DNA of 64,000 nt, taken from positions 3,098,001-3,162,000 of the forward strand of contig NC_079875.1 of assembly GCF_029227915.1 (NCBI RefSeq), written 5' to 3'. A program made the position numbers and the translations under genes. The notes beneath the pieces are model-generated. The model made no database searches and was not told where the DNA came from. It saw only the letters and a list, made by a program, of their open reading frames with translations. This DNA is from Hydractinia symbiolongicarpus. Its lineage: Eukaryota; Cnidaria; Hydrozoa; Anthoathecata; Hydractiniidae. Within the stretch, counting starts at the first letter, position 1. The number at the start of each line of letters is the position of its first letter. Below, one piece after another: positions 12,918 to 26,164 of this stretch.

Positions 12918-15248
12918 GGCTAGGATTGGTCCCACAGTACAAATCGACTTAATTATCTAAATCTTTAAACAAAGTGCTGCCACAGCGCCCTGTGTAACTA
13001 CTGAGGTCAAGCAATCATGTCAAATTAAGAAGAATGTTATATCTTGGAGTCCAATTGGCTGATTTGTCACATTCTTAAAGTCAAAGTCCAAAATCTCTTC
13101 AATTAAGTCCCACAGTCAATCGTTTCACTGTTAAAAGCGATGCAACCTAGTAATATCAGAAACATATCGCTGAATACATGTTGGTACGAATATGTGACGC
13201 AACCGTTGCAACTCAAACGGACTGAGACCGTTAGAAAGTCATTGAAATGTAGTTTTTGAAACTGTCTCTATTTCCTTAGCGCGCGCAAAGGCCTAAGATT
13301 GGTCCCACAGTAAGAAATGACTTATTTATCTAAATTCTTAACTGAAGTGCTACTATTTATCTAAATTTTTAATTATAGCGCTACCACAGCGCCCAATTTA
13401 ATCGCTGAGTTCCAGCTATCAAGTAAAAATAAGAAGAATTTTATTTCTTGAAGTCCAATTGTTTCATTTATCTCATTTATAAGGTCAATGTCCAAAATCA
13501 CTTCAATTAAGTCCCACAGTCAATCGTTTCACGGTTAAAATGGTTGCAGCCTAGTAATGTCAGAAAAATATCGCTAAACACATGTTGGTGCGAATATGTG
13601 ACGCAACCGTTGTTACTCAAACGGACTGATACCGTTAGAACGTCCGTGAAATATAGTGTTTAAATCTGCCTCTATTTCTTCAACGCGCGCTAACGGGTAG
13701 GATTGGTCCCACAGTACAAATTGACTTAATTATCTAAATCTTTAAACAAAGTGCTGCCACAGCGCCCTGTGTAACTGCTGAGGTCAAGCAATCATGTCAA
13801 ATTATGAAGAATGTTATTTCCTTGAGTGCAATTGGCTGATTTGTCACATTTAAAAGGTCAAAGTCCGAAATCACTTCAATTAATTCCCACAGTCAATCGT
13901 TTCACGGTTAAAAGCGTTGCAACCTAGTAATATCAGAAACATATCGCTGAATACATGTTGGTACGAATATGTGACGCAACCGTTGCAACTCAAACGGACT
14001 GAGACCGTTAGAAAGTCATTGAAATGTAGTTTTTGAAACTGTCTCGATTTCCTTAGCGCGCGCGAAGGCCTAGGATTTATCCCACAGTAAGAAATGACTT
14101 ATTTATCTAAATTCTTAAATGAAGTGCTACTATTTATCTAAATTTTTAATTATAGCGCTACCACAGCGCCCAATTTAATCGCTGAGTTCCAGCTATCAAG
14201 TCAAATTAAGAAGAATTTTTTTTCTTGAAGTCCAATTGTGTCATTTATCTCATTTATAAGGTCAATGTCCAAAATCACTTCATCTAAGTCCCACAATCAA
14301 TCGTTTCACGGTTAAAAGCGTTCCAACCTAGTAATGTCAGAAAAATATCGCTAAATACATGTTGGTGCGAATATGTGACGCAACCGTTGTTACTCAAACG
14401 GATTGATACCGTTAGAAAGTCCATGAAATATAGTGTTTAAATCTGTCTCTATTTCTTCAACGCGCGCTAACGGCTAGGATTGGTCCCACAGTACAAATTG
14501 ACTTAATTATCTAAATCTTTAAACAAAGTCCTGCCACAGCGCCCTGTGTAACTGCTGAGGTCAAGCAATCATGTCAAATTAAGAAGAATGTTATATCTTG
14601 GAGTCCAATTGGCTGATTTGTCACATTCATAAGGTCAAAGTCCAAAATCTCTTCAATTAAGTCCCACAGTCAATCGTTTCACTGTTAAAAGCGATGCAAC
14701 CTAGTAATATCAGAAACATATCGCTGAATACATGTTGGTACGAATATGTGACGCAACCGTTGCAACTCAAACGGACTGAGACCGTTAGAAAGTCATTGAT
14801 ATGTAGTTTTGGAAACTGTCTCGATTTCCTTAGCGCGCGCAAAGGCCTAGGATTGGTCCCACAGTAAGAAATGACTTATTTATCTAAATTCTTAACTGAA
14901 GTGCTACTATTTATCTAAATTTTTAATTATAGCGCTACCACAGCGCCCAATTTATTCGCTGAGTTCCATCTATCAAGTAAAAATAAGAAGAATTTTATTT
15001 CTTGAAGTCCAATTGTTTCATTTATCTCATTTATAAGGTCAATGTCCAAAATCACTTCAATTAAGTCCCACAGTCAATCGTTTCACGGTTAAAATGGTTG
15101 CAACCTAGTAATGTCAGAAAAATATCGCTAAACACATGTTGGTGCGAATATGTGACGCAACCGTTGTTACTCAAACGGACTGATACCGTTAGAAAGTCAT
15201 TGAAATGTAGTTTTTGAAACTTTCTCTATTTCCTCAGCGCGCGCAACC
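12918..15248. repeat. Three tandem 777-bp dimers (373 + 404 bp)
   Basis: Landmarks at 12,918, 13,291, 13,695, 14,068, 14,472, 14,845 and 15,249 alternate 373 and 404 bp. The units 12,918-13,694, 13,695-14,471 and 14,472-15,248 have the same internal order: an AGGTCAAGC-type monomer ending in AAAGGCCTA or GAAGGCCTA, then a 404-bp monomer carrying the 31-bp duplication. Copies differ at scattered sites, so this is a moderately homogenised dimeric higher-order repeat. Confidence 0.85.
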
Positions 15249-16139
15249 GGCTAGGATTGGTCCCACAGTAAGAAATGACTTATTTATCTAAATTTTTAAA
15301 TAAAGCGCTACCACAGTTCCCAGTGTAATCGCTGAGTTCCAGCAATCAAGTCAAATTAAGAAGAATGTTATTTTTTAATGTCTAATTGTGTCATTTATCT
15401 CATTTATAAAGTCAATGTGCAAAATCAGTTCAATAAAGTCCCACAGTCAATCTTTTCACTGTTAAAAGCGATGCAAGCTAGTAATGTCAGAAAAATATCG
15501 CTAATTACATGTTGGTACGAATATGTGACGCAACCGTTGTAGCTTTACCGGACTGATACCGTCAGAAATTCCATGAAATGTAGTTTATGTATCTGTCTCT
15601 TTTTCCCCAGCGCACGCTAACGGCTAGCATTGGTGCCACAGTAAAAAATGACTGATTTATCTAAATTTTTAAATAAAGCGCTACCACAGTTCCCAGTGTA
15701 ATCGCTGAAATCCAGCACTCAAGTCAAGTTAAGAATAAAGTTATTTCTTGGAGTACACTTGCCTCATTTATCACATACACAATGTCAAAGTCCAAAATCA
15801 ATTCAATTAAGTCCCACAGTCAATCGTTTCACTGGTAAAGGCGATGCAACCTAGTAATATCAGAATCATATCGCTAAATAAATGTTGGTACCAATATGTG
15901 ACGGAACCGTTGAAATCAAACGGACCGATACGGTAGAAAGTCAAAGAAATGTAGTTTTGGAAACTGTCTCTCTTTCCTCAGGGCGCGCAAACGTCTAGGA
16001 TTGGTCCCACAGTAAGAAATGACTTATTTATCTACATTTTTGAATAAAACGCTACCACAGCGCCCTGTGTAACTGCTGAGGTCAAGCAATCATGTCAAAT
16101 TAAGAAGAATGTTATTTTTTGGAATCCAATTGTGTCCTT

Positions 16140-16850
16140 TATCGCATTTATAAGGTCAAAGTCAAAAATCAGCACAATTAAGTCCCACAGTCAATCGTCT
16201 CACTGTTAAAAGCGATGCAAGCTAGTAATGTCAGAAAAATATCGCTAAATACATGTCGGTACGAATGTTTTACTCAACCGTTGCAACTCAAACGGACTGA
16301 TGCCGTTAGAATCTCAATGAAATGTAGTTTATGAAACTGTTTCTATTTCCTCAGCGCGCACTAACGGCTAGGATTGGTCCCACAGTAAGAAATGACTTAT
16401 TAATCTAAATTCTTAAATGAAGTGCTACTATTTATCTATATTTTTAATTATAGCGCTACCACAGCACCCAGTGTAATCGCTGAGTTCCAGCAATCAAATC
16501 AAATTAAGAAGAATTTTATTTCTTGGTGTCCAATTGTGCCCTTTATCTCATTTAGAAGGTCAAAGTCAAAAATCAGCACAATTAAGTCCCACAGTCAATC
16601 GTCTCACTGTTAAAAGCGATGCAAGCTAGTAATGTCAGAAAAATATCGCTAAATACATGTCGGTACGAATGTTTTACTCAACCGTTGCAACTCAAACGGA
16701 CTGATGCCGTTAGAATCTCAATGAAATGTAGTTTATGAAACTGTTTCTATTTCCTCAGCGCGCACTAACGGCTAGGATTGGTCCCACAGTAAGAAATGAC
16801 TTATTAATCTAAATTCTTAAATGAAGTGCTACTATTTATCTAAATTCTTA
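16140..16850. repeat. 404-bp tandem duplication, near-identical
   Basis: The stretch from about 16,140 is repeated 404 bp later, including GTCGGTACGAATGTTTTACTC, GACTGATGCCGTTAGAATC and GACTTATTAATCTAAATTC. A chance 63-residue open frame at 16,422-16,613 lies across the junction and has no coding features. Confidence 0.75.
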
Positions 16851-17129
16851 AATGAAGCGCTACCACGGCACCCAGTGTAATCGCTGAGTTCCAGCAATCA
16901 AATCAAATTAAGAAGAATTATATTTCTTGGTGTCCAATTGTGCCCTTTATCTCATTTATAAGGTCAAAGTCAAAAATCAGTACAATTAAGTCCCACAGTC
17001 AATCGTTTCACTGTTAAAAGCGATGCAACCTAGGAATATGAGAATAATATCGGTAAATACATGTTTGTACGAATATGTTGCGCAACGGTGGTAACGCAAA
17101 CGGACTGATACCTTTAGAAATTTATTGAA

Positions 17130-19210
17130 ATGTACCTTTTAAAACTGCCTCTTTTTCTTCAGGGCGCGCTAATGTCTAGGAATTGTCCCACAGTAAAAAT
17201 TGACTTAATTATCTAAATTTTTAAACAAAGCGCTGCCACAGCACCTGTGTAACTGCTGAGGTCAAGCAATCATGTCAAATTAAGAAGACTGTTATTTCTT
17301 GGAGGGCTATTTTGTCCTTTATCTCATTTATAAGGTCAAAGTCAAAAATTAGTACAATTAAGTCCCACAGTCAATCGTTTCACTGTTAAAAGGGATGCAA
17401 GCTATTAATGTCAGACGAATATTGCTAATTACATGTTACGAATATGTGACACAACCGTTGTAACTCAAACGGTCGGATATCGCGAGAAAGATAATGAAAA
17501 GTAATTTTTGAAACTGTCGCTATTTCTTCAGCGCACGCTAACGTCTAGGATTGCTCCTACAGGGAAAAATGACTTATTCATCTAAATTTTTAAATGAAGT
17601 GCTACTATTTTTCAAAATCAAAATCAAAAATCAGTACAATTAAGTCCCACAGTCAATCGTTTCACTGTTAAAAGCGATGCAAGCTAGTAATGTCAGAAAA
17701 AAATGTAATTTTTGAAACTGTCGCTATTTCTTCAGCGCGCTAACGGCTGGGATTTGTCCCACAGGAAAAAATGACTGATTTATCTGAATTTTTAAATAAA
17801 GTGCTACTATTTATCTAAACTTTTAAATAAAGCGCTACCACGGCACCCAGTGTAATCGCTGAGTTCCAGCAATCAAATCAAATTAAGAAGAATTTTATTT
17901 CTTGGTGTCCAATTGTGCCCTTTATCTCATTTATAAGGTCAAAGTCAAAAGTCAGTACAATTAAGTCCCACAGTCAATCGTTTCACTGTTAAAAGCGATG
18001 CAACCTAGGAATATGAGAATAATATCGGTAAATACATGTTTGTACGAATATGTTGCGCAACGGTGGTAACGCAAACGGACTGATACCTTTAGAAATTTAT
18101 TGAAATGTAGTTTTTGTAACTATCTCTATTTCCTCAGCGCTTGCTAACGGCTAGGATTGGTCCCACAGCAAAAAATGACTTATTTAACCAAACTATTTAA
18201 TAAAGTGCTACCACAGCGACCAGTGTAATCGCTGAGTTCCAGCAATCAGGTCAAGCTAAGACGAATGTTATTTCTTGGAGTTCAATCGTGTGATTCACCT
18301 CATTTATAAGGTCAAAGTCCAAGATTAGTTCAATTAAGTCCCACAGTCAATCGTTTCACTGTTAAAGGCGATGCACCCCAATAATATGAGAAAATTTCCG
18401 CTAAAACATGTTGGTTAGAATATGTGACGCAACCGTTGAAACTCAAACGGACTGATACCGTTAGAATTTTAATGAAATTTAGTTTTTGAAACTGTGTCTA
18501 TTTCTTCAGGGCGCACTAACGGGTAGGATTGGTCCCACAGTAAGAAATTAATTATTTATCTAAATTTTTAAATGAAGCGCTACCACAGCGCCCAGTGTAA
18601 CCGCTGAATTCCAGCAATCATGTCAAAATGATGAGAATGCTTTTCCTTGGAGTCCAATTGTCTGATTAATCACATTTATCAGGAAAAAGTCCAAAATCAG
18701 TTCAATTAAGTCCCACAGTCACTCGTTTCACTGTTAAAAGCGATGCAAGCTAGTAACATCAGAAAAATATCGCTAAATACATGTTGGTACGAATATGTGA
18801 CGCAATCGTTGTAACTGAAGCGGACTGATACCGTTAGAAGGTCAATGAAATGCAGTCTTTGAAACTGTCTCTATTTCTTCAGGGCGCGCTAACGGCTAGG
18901 ATTGGTCCTACAGTAAAGAATAACTTATATATCTAAATTTTTAAAAAAAGCGCCACCGTAGCGCCCTGTATAATTGCTCAGATCCAACAATCATCTCAAA
19001 TTAAGAACAATGTTATTTCTTTGAGTCCAATTGTGTCATTTATTACATTTATAGGGTTAAAGTCCAAGATCAGTTCAATTAAGTCCCACAGTCAATCGTT
19101 TCACTGTTAAAGGCGATGCACCCCAATAATATGAGAAAAATATCGCTAGATATATGTTGGTACGAATATGTGACACAATTGTTGTTGCTGAAACAGACTG
19201 ATGCCGTTAG
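17130..19210. repeat. Copy 1 of a 5,348-bp (15-monomer) segmental duplication
   Basis: The text from about 17,130 to 19,210 matches about 22,478 to 24,558 at an offset of 5,347-5,348 bp. Shared rare features are the 202-bp deleted monomer, the TTGCTAAC landmark variant with ATTTAACCAAACTATTTAAT, and GATGCACCCCAATAATATGAG. Landmark 17,174 pairs with 22,522, fifteen monomers later. The matching ends near 19,210, where copy 1 continues with GATGCCGTTAGAATTTTAAT and copy 2 with GATACCGTTAGAAATTCAAT. Confidence 0.8.
17543..17744. repeat. 202-bp monomer with two internal deletions
   Basis: The monomer begins normally, reaches GTGCTACTATTT, then jumps to CAAAATCAAAATCAAAAATC (first deletion, about 122 bp relative to the 404-bp form). 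It later jumps from AATGTCAGAAAAA to AATGTAATTTTTG (second deletion, about 80 bp, removing the CATGTTGGTACGAA block and dyads). An equivalent unit occurs at 22,890-23,091 as part of the 5,348-bp duplication. Confidence 0.85.
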
Positions 19211-20944
19211 AATTTTAATAAAATTTAGTTTTTGAAACTGTGTCTATTTCTTCAGGGCGCACTAACGGCTAGGATTAGTCCTACTTTAAAAAATGAATTA
19301 TTTATCTAAATTTTTAAATGAAGCGCTACCACAGCGCCCAGTGTAACCGCTGAATTCCAGCAATCATGTCAAATTAAGAAGAATTTTATTTCTTGGTGTC
19401 CAATTGTGTCCTTCATCTCATTTATAAGGTCAAACTCAAAAATCAGTACAATTAAGTTCCACAGTCAATCGTTTCACGGTTAAAAGCGTTGCAACTTAGT
19501 AATCTCAGAAAAATATCGCTTAATATAAGTCGGTACAAATATGTCACGCAACCGTTGTTACTCAAACGGACTGATACTGTTAGAAAGTCCATGAAATGTA
19601 CCTTTTAAAACTGTCTCTGTTTCTTCAGGGCGCGCTAATGTCTAGGAATTGTCCCACAGTACAAATTGATTTAATTATCTAAATTTTTAAACAAAGCGCT
19701 GCCACAGCACCCTGTGTAACTGCTGAGGTCAAGCAATCATGTCAAATTAAGAAGACTGTTATTTCTTGGAGGGCTATTTTGTCCTTTATCTCATTTATAA
19801 GGCAAAGTCAAAAATCAGTACAATTAAGTCCCACAGTCAATCGTTTCACGGTTAAAAGCGTTGCAACTTAGTAATGTTAGAAAAATATCGCTTATTATAA
19901 GTCGGCACGAATATGTGACGCAACCGTTGTTACTCAAACGGACCGATACCGTTAGAAAGTCAATGAAATGTACCTTTTAAAAGTGTCTCTGTTTCTTCAG
20001 GGCGCGCTAATGTCTAGGAATTGTCCCACAGTACAAATTGATTTAATTATCTAAATTTTTAAACAAAGCGCTGCCACAGCACCCTGTGTAACTGCTGAGG
20101 TCAAGCAATCATGTCAAATTAAGAAGAATGTTATTTCTTTGAGGGCTATTTTGTCCTTTATCTCATTTATAAGGTCAAAGTCAAAAATCAGTGCAATTAA
20201 GTCCCACAGTCAATCGTTTCACTGTTAAAAGCGATGCAAGCTAGTAATGTCAAGAAAATATTGCTAAATACATGTTACGAATATGTGACGCAACCGTTGT
20301 AACTCAAACGGTCGGATGTCGCTAGAAAGTTAATGAAAAGTAATTTTTGAAACTGTCGCTATTTCTTCAGCGCGCGCTAACGGCTAGGATTCGTCCCACA
20401 GGAAAAAATGACTTATTCATCTAAATTTTTAAACGAAGTGCTACTATTTATCTAAATTTTTTAATAAAGCACTACCACAGCGCCCAGTGTAATCGCTGAG
20501 TTCCAGCAATCAAATCAAATTAAGAAGAATTTTATTTCTTGGAATCCAATTGTGTCATTAATCTCATTTATAAGGCCAATGTCCAAAATCAGTTCAATTA
20601 AGTCCCACAGTCAATCGTTTCACTGTTTAAAGCGATGCAACCTAGTAATATTAGAAACATATCGCTAAATACATGTTGGTACGAATATGTGACGCAACCG
20701 TTGCAACTCAAACGGACTGATACCGTTAGAAAGTCAATGAAATGTACCTTTTAAAACTGCCTCTTTTTCTTCAGGGCGCGCTAATGTCTAGGAATTGTCC
20801 CACAGTACAAATTGACTTAATTATCTAAATTTTTAAACAAAGCGCTGCCACAGCACCTGTGTAAATGCTGAGGTCAAGCAATCATGTCAAATTAAGAAGA
20901 AATTATTTCTTGGAGGGCTATTTTGTCCGTTATCTCATTTATAA

Positions 20945-22360
20945 GGTCAAAGTCAAAAATCAGTACAATTAAGTCCCACAGTCAATCGTTTCACTGTTAA
21001 AAGGGATGCAAGCTATTAATGTCAGAGGAATATTGCTAATTACATGTTACGAATATGTGACACAACCGTTGTAACTCAAACGGTCGGATATCGCGAGAAA
21101 GATAATGAAAAGTAATTTTTGAAACTGTCGCTATTTCTTCAGCGCACGCTAACGTCTAGGATTGCTCCTACAGAGAAAAATGACTTATTCATCTAAATTT
21201 TTAAATGAAGTGCTACTATTTTTCAAAATCAAAATCAAAAATCAGTACAATTAAGTCCCACAGTCAATCGTTTCACTGTTAAAAGCGATGCAAGCTAGTA
21301 ATGTCAGAAAAATGTTGCTAAATACCTGTTACGAATATGTGACGCAGCCGTTGTAGCTCAAACAGACGGATATCGCTAGAAAGTCAATGAAAAGTAATTT
21401 TTGAAACTGTCGCTATTTCTTCAGCGCGCGCTAACGGCTAGGATTGGTCCCACAGGAAAAAATGACTTATTCATCTAAATTTTTAAACGAAGTGCTACTA
21501 TTTATCTAAATTTTTAAATAAAGCACTACCACAGCGCCCAGTGTAATCGCTGAGTTCCAGCGATCAAATCAAATTAAGAAGAATTTGCATTTCTTGGTGT
21601 CCAATTGTGTCCTTTATCTCATTATAAAGTCAAAGTCAAAAATCAGTACAATTAAGTCCCACAGTCAATCGTTTCTCTGTTAAAAGGGATGCAAGCTATT
21701 AATGTCAGACGAATATTGCTAATTACATGTTACGAATATGTGACACAACCGTTGTAACTCAAACGGTCGGATATCGCGAGAAAGATAATGAAAAGTAATT
21801 TTTGAAACTGTCGCTATTTCTTCAGCGCACGCTAACGTCTAGGATTGCTCCTACAGGAAAAAATGACTTATTCATCTAAATTTTTAAATGAAGTGCTACT
21901 ATTTTTCAAAATCAAAATCAAAAATCAGTACAATTAAGTCCCACAGTCAATCGTTTCACTGTTAAAAGCGATGCAAGCTAGTAATGTCAGAAAAATGTTG
22001 CTAAATACCTGTTACGAATATGTGACGCAGCCGTTGTAGCTCAAACAGACGGATATCGCTAGAAAGTCAATGAAAAGTAATTTTTGAAACTGTCGCTATT
22101 TCTTCAGCGCGCGCTAACGGCTAGGATTGGTCCCACAGGAAAAATGACTTATTCATCTAAATTTTTAAGCGAAGTGCTACTATTTATCTAAATTTTTAAA
22201 TAAAGCACTACCACAGCGCCCAGTGTAATCGCTGAGTTCCAGCGATCAAATCAAATTAAGAAGAATTTGCATTTCTTGGTGTCCAATTGTGTCCTTTATC
22301 TCATTATAAAGTCAAAGTCAAAAATCAGTACAATTAAGTCCCACAGTCAATCGTTTCACG
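20945..22360. repeat. 683-bp tandem duplication containing a 282-bp deleted monomer
   Basis: The segment starting near 20,945 is repeated from about 21,628 (offset 683 bp). Both copies contain the subtype with AATTACATGTTACGAATATG, where TGGTAC-like bases are missing, then CGGTCGGATATCGCGAG, then the 282-bp unit (21,154-21,435 and 21,837-22,118). The 282-bp unit has only the first of the two deletions seen in the 202-bp units. Copy 2 lacks one A in the run near 22,140. Confidence 0.85.
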
Positions 22361-22477
22361 GTTAAAAGCGTTGCAACTTAGTAATGTCAGAAAAATATCG
22401 CTTAATATAGGTCGGTACGAATATGTGACGCAACCGTTGTTACTCAAACGGACTGATACCGTTAGAAAGTCAATGAA

Positions 22478-24558
22478 ATGTACCTTTTAAAACTGCCTCT
22501 TTTTCTTCAGGGCGCGCTAATGTCTAGGAATTGTCCCACAGTACAAATTGACTTAATTATCTAAATTTTTAAACAAAGCGCTGCCACAGCACCTGTGTAA
22601 CTGCTGAGGTCAAGCAATCATGTCAAATTAAGAAGAAATTATTTCTTGGAGGGCTATTTTGTCCGTTATCTCATTTAGAAGGTCAAAGTCAAAAATCAGT
22701 ACAATTAAGTCCCACAGTCAATCGTTTCACTGTTAAAAGGGATGCAAGCTATTAATGTCAGACAAATATTGCTAATTACATGTTACGAATATGTGACACA
22801 ACCGTTGTAACTCAAACGGTCGGATATCGCGAGAAAGATAATGAAAAGTAATTTTTGAAACTGTCGCTATTTCTTCAGCGCACGCTAACGTCTAGGATTG
22901 CTCCTACAGGAAAAAATGACTTATTCATCTAAATTTTTAAATGAAGTGCTACTATATATCAAAATCAAAATCAAAAATCAGTACAATTAAGTCCCACAGT
23001 CAATCGTTTCACTGTTAAAAGCGATGCAAGCTAGTAATGTCAGAAAAAAATGTAATTTTTGAAACTGTCGCTATTTCTTCAGCGCGCTAACGGCTGGGAT
23101 TTGTCCCACAGGAAAAAATGACTGATTTATCTGAATTTTTAAATAAAGTGCTACTATTTATCTAAACTTTTAAATAAAGCGCTACCACGGCACCCAGTGT
23201 AATCGCTGAGTTCCAGCAATCAAATCAAATTAAGAAGAATTTTATTTCTTGGTATCCAATTGTGCCCTTTATCTCATTTATAAGGTCAAACTCAAAAATC
23301 AGTACAATTAAGTCCCACAGTCAATCGTTTCACTGTTAAAAGCGATGCAACCTAGGAATATGAGAATAATATCGGTGAATACATGTTTGTACGAATATGT
23401 TGCGCAACGGTTGTAACGCAAACGGACTGATACCTTTAGAAATTTATTGAAATGTAGTTTTTGTAACTATCTCTATTTCCTCAGCGCTTGCTAACAGCTA
23501 GGATTGGTCCCACAGCAAAAAATGACTTATTTAACCAAACTATTTAATAAAGTGCTACCACAGCGACCAGTGTAATCGCTGAGTTCCAGCAATCAGGTCA
23601 AGCTAAGACGAATGTTATTTCTTGGAGTTCAATCGTGTGATTCACCTCATTTATAAGGTCAAAGTCCAAGATTAGTTCAATTAAGTCCCACAGTCAATCG
23701 TTTCACTGTTAAAGGCGATGCACCCCAATAATATGAGAAAATTTCCGCTAAAACATGTTGGTACGAATATGTGACGCAACCGTTGAAACTCAAACGGACT
23801 GATACCGTTAGAATTTTAATGAAATTTAGTTTTTGAAACTGTGTCTATTTCTTCAGGGCGCACTAACGGGTAGGATTGGTCCCACAGTAAAAAATTAATT
23901 ATTTATCTAAATTTTTAAATGAAGCGCTACCACAGCGCCCAGTGTAACCGCTGAATTCCAGCAATCATGTCAAAATGATGAGAATGCTTTTCCTTGGAGT
24001 CCAATAGTCTGATTGATCACATTTATCAGGAAAAAGTCCAAAATCAGTTCAATTAAGTCCCACAGTCACTCGTTTCACTGTTAAAAGCGATGCAAGCTAG
24101 TAACATCAGAAAAATACCGCTAAATACATGTTGGTACGAATATGTGACGCAATCGTTGTAACTGAAGCGGACTGATACCGTTAGAATGTCAATGAAATGC
24201 AGTCTTTGAAACTGTCTCTATTTCTTCAGGGCGCGCTAACGGCTAGGATTGGTCCTACAGTAAAGAATAACTTATATATCTAAATTTTTAAAAAAAGCGC
24301 CACCGTAGCGCCCTGTATAATTGCTCAGATCCAACAATCATCTCAAATTAAGAACAATGTTATTTCTTTGAGTCCAATTGTGTCATTTATTACATTTATA
24401 GGGTTAAAGTCCAAGATCAGTTCAATTAACTCCCACAGTCAATCGTTTCACTGTTAAAGGCGATGCACCCCAATAATATGAGAAAAATATCGCTAGATAC
24501 ATGTTGGTACGAATATGTGACGCAATCGTTGTTGCTGAAACAGACTGATACCGTTAGA
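22478..24558. repeat. Copy 2 of the 5,348-bp segmental duplication
   Basis: This is the partner of the block at 17,130. It includes the 202-bp unit at 22,890-23,091, the 404-bp unit at 23,092-23,495 and the monomers at 23,496, 23,868 and 24,241. Scattered substitutions separate the copies, so it is older than the 2,976-bp duplication further on. Confidence 0.8.
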
Positions 24559-24613
24559 AATTCAATGAAATGTTGTTTTTGAAACTGTCTCTATTTATTC
24601 AGCGCGCTCTAAC

Positions 24614-26164
24614 GGCTAAGATTGGTCCCACAGTAAAAAATGACTTACTTGTCTAAATTTTTTAATGAAGGGCTACCACAGCGCCCAGTGTAATCGCTGA
24701 GTTCCAGCAATCAGGTCAAGTTAAGAAGAATGTTATTTCTTGGAGTTCAATCGTTTGATTTACCTCATTTATAAGGTCAAAGTCCAAGATTAGTTCAATT
24801 AAGTCTCACATTCAATCGTTTCATTGTTAAAGGCGATGCGCCCCAATAATATGAGAAAAGTTTCGCTAAAAACATGTTGGTACGAATATGTGATACAACC
24901 GTTGAAACTCAAACGGACTGATGCCGTTAGAATTTTAATAAAATTTAGTTTTTGAAACTGTGTCTATTTCTTCAGGGCGCACTAACGGCTAGGATTAGTC
25001 CCACTTTAAAAAATGAATTATTTATCTGAATTTTTAAATGAAGCGCTACCACAGCGCCCAGTGTAACCGCTGAATTCCAGCAATCATGTCAAAATGATGA
25101 GAATGCTTTTCTTTGGAGTCCAATTGTCTGATTGATTACATTTATCAGGCCAAAGTCCAAAATCAGTTCAATTAAGTCCCACAGTCACTCGTTTCACTGT
25201 TAAAAGCGATGCCGGCTAGTAACATCAGAAAAATATCGCTAAATACATGTTGGTACGAATATGTGACGCAACCGTTGAAACTCAAACGGACTGATACCGT
25301 TAGAATTTCAATGAAATTTAGTTTTTGAAACTATCTCTTTAACTTCAGGGCGCGTTAAAAGCTAGGATTGGTCCCACAGTAAAAAATGAATTATTTATCT
25401 AAATTTTTAAATGAAGCGCTACCACAGCGCCCAGTGTAACCGCTGAATTCCAGCAATCATGTCAAAATGATGAGAATGCTTTTCCTTGGAGTCCAATTGT
25501 CTGATTGATTACATTTATAAGGCCAAAGTGCAAAATCAGTTAAATTAAGTCCCACAGTCAAGCTTTTCATTCTTAAAAGCGATGCAACCTAGTAATCTCA
25601 GAAAATTATTGCTAAATACATGTTGGTACGAGTATGTGACGCAACTGTTCTAACTCGAAGGATTGATACCGCTAAAAAGTCAATGAAAGGTAGTTTTTGA
25701 AAATGTCTCTATTTCTTCAGCGCTCGTTAACGGCTAGGATTGGTCAAACAGTAAAAAACAACTTATTTATTTAACTTCTTTAATGAACTGCTACCACAAC
25801 GACCAGTGTAATCCCAGAGTTCCAGCAATCAAATCAAGTTAAGAAGAATGTTATTTCTTGGAGTTCAATCGTGTGATTTACCTCATTTATAAGATCAAAT
25901 TTAAAGATTAGTTCAATTAAGTCCCACAGTCAATCGTTTCACTGTTCAAGGCGATGCACCCCAATAATATGAGAAAAGTTCCGCTATAAACATGTTGGAA
26001 CGAATATGTGACGCATCCGTTGAAACTCAAACGGACTGATACCTTTAGAAATTTATTGAAATGTAGTTTTTGTAACTGTCTCTATTTCCTCAGCGCTCGC
26101 TAACGGGTAGGATTGGTCCCACAGTAAAAAATGACTTATTTATCTAATTTTTTCAATGAAGTTC
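24614..26164. repeat. Transitional monomers of 372-373 bp
   Basis: Landmarks at 24,614, 24,987, 25,360, 25,732 and 26,105 are evenly spaced. From here the types found in the following homogeneous domain appear: CAGGGCGCGTTAAAAGCTAGG (25,360), CAGCGCTCGTTAACGGCTAGG (25,732) and a CCTCAGCGCTCGCTAAC form (26,105). These three in order form the founder trimer of the next domain. The first AAGCTT site of that domain is at 25,560. Confidence 0.7.

Larger units (their letters stand above)
3313..23495. repeat. Domain containing the 404-bp monomer variant with a 31-bp internal duplication
   Basis: Fourteen monomers are 404 or 405 bp long, starting at landmarks 3,313, 4,090, 5,240, 6,016, 8,073, 10,338, 13,291, 14,068, 14,845, 16,366, 16,770, 17,745, 20,382 and 23,092. 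Two more are 401 and 403 bp (21,436 and 22,119). The extra length is a tandem copy of 31 bp beginning TATTTATCTAAATT and ending TGCTAC, seen at 3,345-3,375 and 3,376-3,406. The two copies have diverged from each other in their last 15 bp. No monomer of this class occurs before 3.3 kb or after 23.5 kb, so the variant marks a domain. It often alternates with a normal monomer, giving 777-bp dimers. Confidence 0.88.

Noticed and set aside
14657-14842. 61-residue minus-strand open frame
   Set aside because: It lies inside one monomer; related monomers interrupt the frame with stops and indels, and nothing in the protein is recognisable.
16422-16613. 63-residue plus-strand open frame
   Set aside because: It spans the 31-bp duplication of a 404-bp monomer and is broken in sister units; chance frame.
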